Positions 56,260 to 62,194 of a stretch of DNA of 62,194 nucleotides are shown in pieces. Both the position numbers and the translations under genes were made by a program. A model generated the notes under the pieces. The model did not search any database, was not told the DNA's origin, and saw only the letters and a program-made list of their open reading frames with translations. The stretch comes from an uncultured Akkermansia sp. (lineage in GTDB: Bacteria > Verrucomicrobiota > Verrucomicrobiia > Verrucomicrobiales > Akkermansiaceae), in assembly GCA_947589345.1 (NCBI GenBank), contig CANQAC010000007.1, positions 1-62,194 of the forward strand. Direction: 5' to 3'. Every line of letters begins with the position of its first letter. The stretch's first letter is position 1.

Positions 56260-56406
56260 CGAACACGCCCCAAGGACATCCTGAATGATCTTAACCATTT
56301 CGTAGACCATCCATCCTAACTCTGCTTGCTCTGCTGCTTCATCGCTAACCAGAGCGCGCTTGCAGGACTGCTTGACCAAGGCAATCAGACACTGGATCAA
56401 CAGCAG
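56257..56406 (-). pseudogene. Short open frame, possible gene remnant
   Basis: A 49-codon frame closed by TAG at both ends encodes LLIQCLIALVKQSCKRALVS and then an acidic helix-like stretch ending GACS. The first Met is internal and there is no ribosome-binding site. It reads like a fragment of a helical protein but I cannot identify it. Apart from this and the possible operator I see nothing in 56124-56450. Confidence 0.3.
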
Positions 56407-56450
56407 CTAAGAGCTGGATGAATAACGAGCATACATGAGGATAGCATGAG

Positions 56451-58253
56451 CTATTTGGTTGCGCAGATGTCGCGGAGGCGAAAAAGTTCATCCGTGTGTA
56501 TAGAGAAAATGAGGATATCGGGTCTGAAAGTCAGAATGTCTTTCTTGTATAACTTCAGAATTTTAAACTCATCTTCCCATTTTACTTGGCCCATATTCAG
56601 TCTGAGGAATTTTAGATGTGCAAAAGAGTAGGGGAGAAAATGATTGAGATTCTCATTTTGAGATGTTCCGATCAGCATACATTTGCGCTTCCCGACCGGG
56701 TATACGAACTCCTTGGTAAACTTTCCGACTTTAAACACCATCTTCGCCCGATTGCTGTGGTCGTAGTAATTATAGAGTACCCGATTCGCGGGATCATCTT
56801 CGTTTCCGTTATTGAACAGTAAATTTAGTTGCCAAGCGCGATCGTAGCCCTCCCAAGCTTCATCTCGAATGAGCCAGTTTCGAGACTTTCGATAGTCATT
56901 AAGGGAACCGATGGGCACGTCCGGGAAATCTTTAGTTATCTCTTTCATGAGTTCATTATACCCGACAAACGCTCCCCAATCTGTCCAATGATGTTTCCAT
57001 TTGAAGAACACGTAGTCCGACTTAGCTGCGTTGTGCAGTGCCTTGTAGGGATAGATGTAGGGAATTCGGTATCTCTCTGCTTCATTCCTAATAAATTCTT
57101 GTGTTTGCAAGGCTCTGGTTAATGTTGTTTCGTCAAAACCATAGTTCTCCTTGATGAATCCCTTATAGACAATCTCTTTCTTCGGTACCTCTAAAACGTA
57201 AAGTTTGATCTGATGTTGTTGACAAAATTGATTCAGTTGAACTAAATTTTGTGCGGCGGATTGGAAAAAATCTGTACGATAAGCCCAACCTGATACGAGG
57301 GGTAAAAGAAATTCCCACCCGCTTTCTTTGAGATAAATGCCCTTATCCGTACGTATAACGCGGGATAGTTTGTTTCGAAAGTTATTGTGTAATTTCTTTA
57401 GGACAACACGCCCGTAGAAATGGTCGTTGAACCAGTCTTCATACCGTCTCCCATAGTCAGACTTTTCTCTGAAGATATCTTTCAACTCCGGTTTCACGGC
57501 AAGCATTCTGTTTTCTCGCACAGATTTCACCGCATCTGAAATGCTGATCAGGGGGATGAAAAGCAGGAGAAAGAATACGACCAGAAGCAGCATGTCGCTG
57601 AGACAAATGCGTTCACGACGTTTTTCCATGTAGGACAGCAACAGGTAAATCAGGGAGAAGAACAACAAATTCCCCGTGATGATGTACCAGACTTTTCCGG
57701 ATTTCAGTCCCGTAAAATCGTGGATGGAAAAATGATGTCGACGAAACTCCGCTTCGATGTGAAGGATATCACCTTTTTTGACCGAAAGTTGCTTCGTAAA
57801 ATTCTTTTCGAAAGAGAGAGCTTTGCGTTTTGGCAAGATGGTTTTGCCGTTTATTTTGACATTTCTCCAATCTGTCAGTACAGAGTAAAAAAAGCCGTAC
57901 TCATCCTGCACTTCCGGTCCCCTGAAAAGCACGGTGATTTTCCCGTCGCGCTGAGCCTTAAGCGAGAGGGAAAGTCTTTGCCATTTCCCTCTCGCTCTCA
58001 AACTGAGATTGGCTCGATGAACATTATCCCCAGACCCGTACATCCACGTGGCATAAAAAGGCTGGGGCGTTACCTTATACTGAAAGGGTTCAGCACGGGT
58101 AATTTGGCTGGAATACAGTAGATCAAGTCGAGCCTCTTTATTAAAGAGAGAGCGTACAAATCCAACATAATCACATTCTATCCACAGGGGCAAGCACAAA
58201 GCATTAATTAAAAGAGTCAGCCATATACTGATCCAGATTTTTTTGCTTCTCAT
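56451..58253 (-). CDS. Membrane-anchored AlgX/AlgJ-like SGNH-type protein, putative polysaccharide O-acetylation
   Basis: A 600-residue protein in AT-rich DNA. A signal-anchor at residues 6-24 is followed by an unrecognised beta-rich region, two membrane segments (around 193-212 and 221-242), and then a C-terminal half like the AlgX/AlgJ/DHHW proteins: YEDWFNDHFYGRVVLKKLHN and GWAYRTDFF, the WKHHWTDWGAFVGY motif where AlgJ/AlgX have their conserved His, and MLIGTSQNENL near where the nucleophile is expected. Such proteins transfer acetyl groups to alginate or other exopolysaccharides in the periplasm. No MBOAT partner (AlgI) is in the window, so the reaction is inferred. Confidence 0.6.
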   Translation of the reverse strand: MRSKKIWISIWLTLLINALCLPLWIECDYVGFVRSLFNKEARLDLLYSSQITRAEPFQYKVTPQPFYATWMYGSGDNVHRANLSLRARGKWQRLSLSLKAQRDGKITVLFRGPEVQDEYGFFYSVLTDWRNVKINGKTILPKRKALSFEKNFTKQLSVKKGDILHIEAEFRRHHFSIHDFTGLKSGKVWYIITGNLLFFSLIYLLLSYMEKRRERICLSDMLLLVVFFLLLFIPLISISDAVKSVRENRMLAVKPELKDIFREKSDYGRRYEDWFNDHFYGRVVLKKLHNNFRNKLSRVIRTDKGIYLKESGWEFLLPLVSGWAYRTDFFQSAAQNLVQLNQFCQQHQIKLYVLEVPKKEIVYKGFIKENYGFDETTLTRALQTQEFIRNEAERYRIPYIYPYKALHNAAKSDYVFFKWKHHWTDWGAFVGYNELMKEITKDFPDVPIGSLNDYRKSRNWLIRDEAWEGYDRAWQLNLLFNNGNEDDPANRVLYNYYDHSNRAKMVFKVGKFTKEFVYPVGKRKCMLIGTSQNENLNHFLPYSFAHLKFLRLNMGQVKWEDEFKILKLYKKDILTFRPDILIFSIHTDELFRLRDICATK

Positions 58254-58420
58254 AAGTCAATTGATTATAATAGAATGGAGTAGAGGATAACCCTTAGTCT
58301 GCGAGAATTTATTTCTATTTTCCTGAGAGATGCAGTAATTTTCAGTGTTAGAAATTGTTTGATTCAAAAAAGTCAACAGGCTCCCTCCCAATGAATATGC
58401 GCTCTTAATTATTGCGTCAA

Positions 58421-59278
58421 TTATTTGTCATCAAAAAGATTGCAGTTTGCTTTCAAAAAGCTTTCCGCAATTTCTTTTTGTTTCCTAAACTTTCGCTTTT
58501 GGAATTTGTAGTATTCAGCGCGTTTCCCAATCAGAATATGTGAAAGTATCCGGCTTCGGTAGAAGTTATACCAGATGTGAGGAAACATGGCAAGATATCT
58601 GAGCGTAGCGATGTGGATATCTTCGTCTTTTCCATTAATGAGAGATGTAATCAGGTAAGAGCTCAATGCTTGCTTGAGGATCGGAGTGTTGCCAAATACC
58701 TCCATTTCTCCTTTCCTTTCTGTTTTCATATATGGGGAATGAGGAAGTTCGCAAATTCGAATTCCATCGGCGTTATAAACTGTTTTGTAATCTGTTGCAA
58801 ATTCATTGTAATGAAAGAAGAGAAAATCACACTGCTTTTTGGGGAACAAGCGTCGTAATTTCCTTCCGTAGTCAATATATTCTTCTTTTGAATACGAAAA
58901 CTCGCACGGTGAGTGAATGAACAATATGTTGTGGCTTTTCTTAAGCTTATTCATAGTTCGTGCTTTTAAACGGAGTAAAACGGGGTAATAGTGTCGTAAA
59001 GACTCCTCAGGGGGCAAGTTGGATCGAAATATGTGTCGCACTCGTACATGAGAAGACTTGTCATTAAATTCCCAGTTTTCTCCGTTTTCCTTTCCCGAGA
59101 AAATTAAATTTTCTTGAAGCAGAAATCCTGAGAAGTTATTCTTACAAGCTTCATACACAGCAGGCAAAGTGACACACCCTAATGCGTCGAATAGGCCAAA
59201 TTCGATACTTATGACCTCTCGTAGCGCGGCGTACGTGTGACAGCGTTCACCTATTGGTAAAAATAAATCATAAAGCAT
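58421..59278 (-). CDS. DUF1796-like putative cysteine peptidase-fold protein
   Basis: A 285-residue protein whose opening LFLPIGERCHTYAALREVIS followed by EFGLFDALGC resembles the DUF1796 (papain-like) pattern, a Cys near the N-terminus followed by a PFDW-type segment. Such proteins commonly sit in lipopolysaccharide and capsule clusters, often beside glycosyltransferases as here. The match is partial, and the His partner may lie in FIHSPCEFSY or FFHYNEF. The C-terminus is very basic. There is no signal peptide, so a cytoplasmic location is likely. Confidence 0.45.
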   Translation of the reverse strand: MLYDLFLPIGERCHTYAALREVISIEFGLFDALGCVTLPAVYEACKNNFSGFLLQENLIFSGKENGENWEFNDKSSHVRVRHIFRSNLPPEESLRHYYPVLLRLKARTMNKLKKSHNILFIHSPCEFSYSKEEYIDYGRKLRRLFPKKQCDFLFFHYNEFATDYKTVYNADGIRICELPHSPYMKTERKGEMEVFGNTPILKQALSSYLITSLINGKDEDIHIATLRYLAMFPHIWYNFYRSRILSHILIGKRAEYYKFQKRKFRKQKEIAESFLKANCNLFDDK

Positions 59279-59349
59279 ATGATAATTTGAGATGGGTTTA
59301 ATGAGGCAGTGTGTTCTGATGTAAGTAACATATAGTACCCTCTCGGTAA

Positions 59350-60651
59350 TTAAGAACTCATGTAGTTCTTCACAATTTTTTGTGCTTTCTTCAAGGCCGT
59401 CTTAACTTCTTGTTTCTTGTTTTTCAAAAATTTATGCCTTTCCCCAAAACTAAACCATAACCGGACTCGAAGACGACTGAGTTCTTTTTCATATTGTGGA
59501 ATCAGCACGAGACTTTTAAGAGTTTCCTTGATTAGTGGACCTAGTAGTTTGTTAGATCCTTGGGGGCAGATTTGTCTGGATAGAAAGTTCCTTTTTATTT
59601 CATCAAAGTAGGGTGTAAGCTTTGCGTAGAACCAGAAATCAGACAAGTTGGGAGTAATGGGAATAGGGAAATATGTGCCCGAAATTGAATTCCAGGGCTT
59701 ATCACTGCCAAAAAAATGACGTATAAAAATATTTTCTCCCGGTTCCAAGTCCGACTCATAATTAAAATACGTGATATTTCTTTCAAAATCCTTTAAAGTC
59801 TTTTCCTCTTGGACAGAAAGGAAGTCTTGCCCCTTAAGATATTTGTATGAGTAGTAAGGGTGGCAGTTGTATTTGTGCTGCAATATCTTGTATCCGCCGT
59901 TTTCAAAAGCGAACTTATTTAGTACATTTTCATCGGGAGTCACTTTAGGTTTTAGTTCGTACAATATATTCATCAATTCCTCACAGATTGCTTCATTAGA
60001 ACCCTTGCATTCTCTCCATTTCTTGTAGTCAATCAGCATGACCCCAGAATTAAAGTACTTGTACTCATTATGGGGACTGTCTGACGGAATATGTGAACAA
60101 GATCTCAAGTAGATTGTCACAGAGAAGCGGTCAATATAAAGAGGCACAGCTCCAAAAACGTGACCATCAAGATCTTCCTCCCATAATCTCTTGATGTCTC
60201 CCATGACAATAAGATCCACGTCTAAGTATATCGCTCGCTCGATGTTGGGAAGCAACTTAGGAAACAATAACCTATTGCACGTACTTATACTTACGTGATA
60301 ATCTTCACTCAACCTAATTCCTGAAAAATAATCATTTGAGTGTATTTCAATGAATTCCAAGGAAAAATTCGGAGACACCTTATTGAAAGCATCAGTGATG
60401 AGTATTTTATTCTCTTCGGTAATCCCATCACTTAAGACATGAAAGCTAATGAACGATTCTGTGTTATACAAGATACTAACACCCGTAATGGCCAGAAATT
60501 TAGCATAGTTGTTATCACTAGATAGGATAATCGGGATTTTTTCAAAATTACCTTCCAATTTCTGTGGGAGACTTTTTGGGGGCTTTGGCAGTGAATAAAT
60601 GACGTTAAAAAAGTATAAAAGCTCTCTTATTTTCTTATCGTTGCTATTCAT
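59350..60651 (-). CDS. Glycosyltransferase family 8 protein
   Basis: A 433-residue GT-A fold enzyme. IPIILSSDNNYAKFLAITGVSIL opens the nucleotide-sugar domain; the metal-binding DxD is in AIYLDVDLIVMGDI; and YFNSGVMLIDYKKWR is the acceptor-side motif of family 8. Retaining transfer of glucose or galactose to a lipopolysaccharide or capsule core is the usual job. The C-terminal 90 residues are basic and may touch the membrane. Base composition is AT-rich like its neighbours. Confidence 0.85.
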   Translation of the reverse strand: MNSNDKKIRELLYFFNVIYSLPKPPKSLPQKLEGNFEKIPIILSSDNNYAKFLAITGVSILYNTESFISFHVLSDGITEENKILITDAFNKVSPNFSLEFIEIHSNDYFSGIRLSEDYHVSISTCNRLLFPKLLPNIERAIYLDVDLIVMGDIKRLWEEDLDGHVFGAVPLYIDRFSVTIYLRSCSHIPSDSPHNEYKYFNSGVMLIDYKKWRECKGSNEAICEELMNILYELKPKVTPDENVLNKFAFENGGYKILQHKYNCHPYYSYKYLKGQDFLSVQEEKTLKDFERNITYFNYESDLEPGENIFIRHFFGSDKPWNSISGTYFPIPITPNLSDFWFYAKLTPYFDEIKRNFLSRQICPQGSNKLLGPLIKETLKSLVLIPQYEKELSRLRVRLWFSFGERHKFLKNKKQEVKTALKKAQKIVKNYMSS

Positions 60652-60724
60652 ACTGGTAGTGATGTATAATTATAATTTCTCTTGTAAGTCGAGTTCGAGT
60701 TTCCTTATTTAATTGATAAATTAT

Positions 60725-60822
60725 GGCTCTGTCCTACCACAGTGTTGATTTTTAAGGAATCCTTGTGCGTTAATACTTCATGTGTGGGTCACTAAGACGG
60801 TACCTAAAGCCCCTCCCTCAGC
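60725..60822 (+). mobile_element. Isolated end of the same small mobile element
   Basis: The first 24 bases equal the right-hand terminal repeat of the element at 61715-61964 read inward, and the next roughly 75 bases align, with gaps, to that element's left end. No partner end is seen nearby, so this is a truncated copy. Nothing else is visible in 60652-60936. Confidence 0.5.
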
Positions 60823-60936
60823 CTTGCTAGTTCCTTTTCTCATTTTTCAATTATCACATTTTACTATTTCCTAGAATTTTAAAGTAAATAATAGACTCAT
60901 TGAACCATTATAAAACGCTATTTAGGACAGCTTGTA

Positions 60937-61706
60937 TCATCGTTTGTGCTCTTCTTGGGGAAAGATTCTGGAGAGCTGTTCTTCGAACAATGGCAACCAG
61001 CGAAAATATCCCGCTTGAGTCGGATGAATTGGGTCAAACATACATAATTGGAATTCAAAAGAAGACAATTGTTGAAAGCCTCCGTTGCGGAAAATATCTG
61101 CAATGTAGAAGGTTCTCGACGTTGAGTCTTCCTTAAATTTATAAAGGAAATCACACATTTTTCTGTATTTTTCGTTTCCAAAGTAGGGACACGTATAAAA
61201 AAGAACGGGGCAACGCAAGATATTGTGTGCGTATTCAACAATAAAGAGAATACCCCCCCTATAGTGTTTGTCTGTTTCCCTTCTATTAAATCTTTTGTAT
61301 GCGAGTCATTTGTCGATAGCTGAACAACAAGCAGATCAATGTTAGAGCTTCTTGTGTACTTCTTCAGACGGGAAATATATGAGCTCTCTCCTTTTTCCAC
61401 CAATAATGTTCCATCTACAACGTCCTTTATCATCAAAAAATCGTACTTACGTCTCAACATATCAGCAAATGAGACTCCCAAACTACACGCCCCTCTTGTG
61501 ACAGATGACCCCAGGAAGAGGATTTTTTTCTTTTTTAAAGGAGAATCCTGCTCACATCCCACACAATTAAAATAACGAGGGTCGTTCCCGATATGGAGAG
61601 CCGGTTCAAAGGCCCACGAATATGAAGAAAATATGAGAACTAGAAAGTAGAAGCACACCACTCCCACCGTAGTGCTCATCCTCTTCAGACCATAAGCTTG
61701 AATCAT
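60937..61706 (-). pseudogene. SGNH/GDSL-type hydrolase, frameshifted at a G7 tract
   Basis: The 5' part (from ATG 61706, or 61679) encodes a signal peptide (VVCFYFLVLIFSSYSWA), block I ILFLGSSVTRG with the nucleophilic Ser, and block III QLSTNDS. Reading then leaves frame at seven G (plus-strand C at 61253-61259). One extra G would join it to the frame ending at 60937, which carries block V, FDPIHPTQAGY, with the catalytic Asp and His. All catalytic blocks are therefore present across two frames. As read, the first frame runs to 60918 with unrelated residues. The in-frame start at 61757 lies in a mobile element and is rejected. A polysaccharide deacylase or acyltransferase role is likely from context. 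Confidence 0.75.
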
Positions 61707-61714
61707 TTTATTTT

Positions 61715-61964
61715 GGCTCTGTCCTACCACGTGTTGATTTTTGAAGAATCCTTTCATACGATTAGAATTAATGTGTTAGATTTACTAAGACAATGGGGTG
61801 AAGCCCTTATCCTTTACACTTTGGTCAACGAGTAGCAGCGGAGGCTTCTTGCTCATGCTCTCATGGGCGAAGTTATTATCGACGCGCGATAACCCTACTC
61901 GAACATTCTTATTTAGAGACTTGTTCATGCTCATGTTTTTTCAACACTGTGGTAGGACAGAGCC
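61715..61964 (-). mobile_element. 250-bp non-autonomous element with terminal inverted repeats
   Basis: Bases 61715-61737 and 61941-61964 are inverted copies differing by one missing base. No transposase is inside; the only frame of note is 49 codons on the minus strand (61785-61934), ending FTPLS. The terminal GGCTCT... sequence recalls ISL3-type ends, a recollection I cannot verify. No clear target duplication is seen. Confidence 0.6.
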
Positions 61965-62194
61965 TAAATTATTAATTGTTGCCATTTTTTGTTCGATTGC
62001 TCTCACAGTTTTATTCTCTCTCTCACAAACCTTGAGAGCCTTCTCCACGGTTTGATCCATGTTAAGGTAGCGGTAGGAGGCGAGGCGGCCGAGGAAGTGG
62101 GTGTTGGGGAGGGAGGAGGCGAGTTGGGCGTAGCGCTCGTAGAGGGCGGCGTTTTCGGGGGAGGGAATGGGGTAGTAGGGTTCGTTCTCGCCCG
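61941..62194 (-). CDS. glf: UDP-galactopyranose mutase, C-terminal part (5' end outside the window)
   Basis: Reading in from the right edge gives GENEPYYPIPSPENAALYER, then a segment ending FLGRLASYRYLNMDQT, the conserved end of Glf, the FAD enzyme that turns UDP-galactopyranose into UDP-galactofuranose for surface glycans. The last residues (LGSVLPQC and the TGA) are encoded by the terminal repeat of the mobile element, so insertion has replaced the original end of the gene. Codon use shifts from GC-rich to AT-rich near 62040, inside this gene. Confidence 0.85.
   Translation of the reverse strand, partial: GENEPYYPIPSPENAALYERYAQLASSLPNTHFLGRLASYRYLNMDQTVEKALKVCERENKTVRAIEQKMATINNLGSVLPQC

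Noticed and set aside
60918..61757. 279-codon frame taken as one intact gene
   Set aside because: Its first 17 residues come from a mobile-element end and its last third is out of frame relative to the hydrolase motifs, so it is better read as a frameshifted gene.

Overview
The window looks like chromosomal DNA of a Verrucomicrobium close to Akkermansia. The basis is the giant beta-strand-rich surface protein whose leader starts MKLHLPSGLRKAL (a leader type I associate with Akkermansia outer-surface proteins), the moderately high GC content, and the Gram-negative envelope genes (RND pump, TonB/ExbBD, lipoproteins). Species cannot be fixed from sequence alone.

Layout. (1) 1-9710, minus strand: one uninterrupted reading frame for a secreted repeat protein of at least 3236 residues, running off the left edge. 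(2) 10.0-15.8 kb, plus strand: rimO, a class A penicillin-binding protein, an Abi_2/AbiF-like HEPN protein and tmk. (3) 15.8-25.1 kb, minus strand: RNase G/E, mreB, a RlmI-like methyltransferase overlapping a Kef/YbaL-type antiporter, and a two-component system preceded by an unknown secreted protein. (4) 25.3-27.5 kb, plus strand: TonB-like, ExbB and ExbD. (5) 27.5-35.0 kb, minus strand: a small envelope protein, guaA, folC, ahcY and a csoR-copZ-copA copper operon. (6) 35.1-47.8 kb, mostly plus strand: ftsK, fabF, a small membrane protein, recR, a Tat-exported DUF362 protein, a NapH-NapG-like fusion, nrnA-truB-ribF, a 42-residue lipoprotein and rplU-rpmA, with tsaE on the opposite strand. (7) 47.9-56.1 kb, minus strand: an RmlD-like reductase, a Sel1-repeat protein, hisS, and an RND pump whose adaptor is a head-to-tail duplication. 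(8) 56.2-62.2 kb, minus strand: a visibly AT-rich surface-polysaccharide block (AlgX/AlgJ-like protein, DUF1796-like protein, GT8 glycosyltransferase, frameshifted SGNH hydrolase, end of glf) with small mobile-element ends.

A feature shared by many genes is the position of the promoter. In at least ten genes a good -35/-10 pair sits so close to the ATG that the message should be leaderless or carry a leader of only a few bases. This pattern also settles several start codons.

No rRNA, tRNA or CRISPR array was found. The most unusual items are the doublet RND adaptor, the NapH-NapG fusion with an internal Tat-like signal, the HEPN Abi protein with a palindrome inside its promoter, and a G7-tract frameshift in the SGNH hydrolase.
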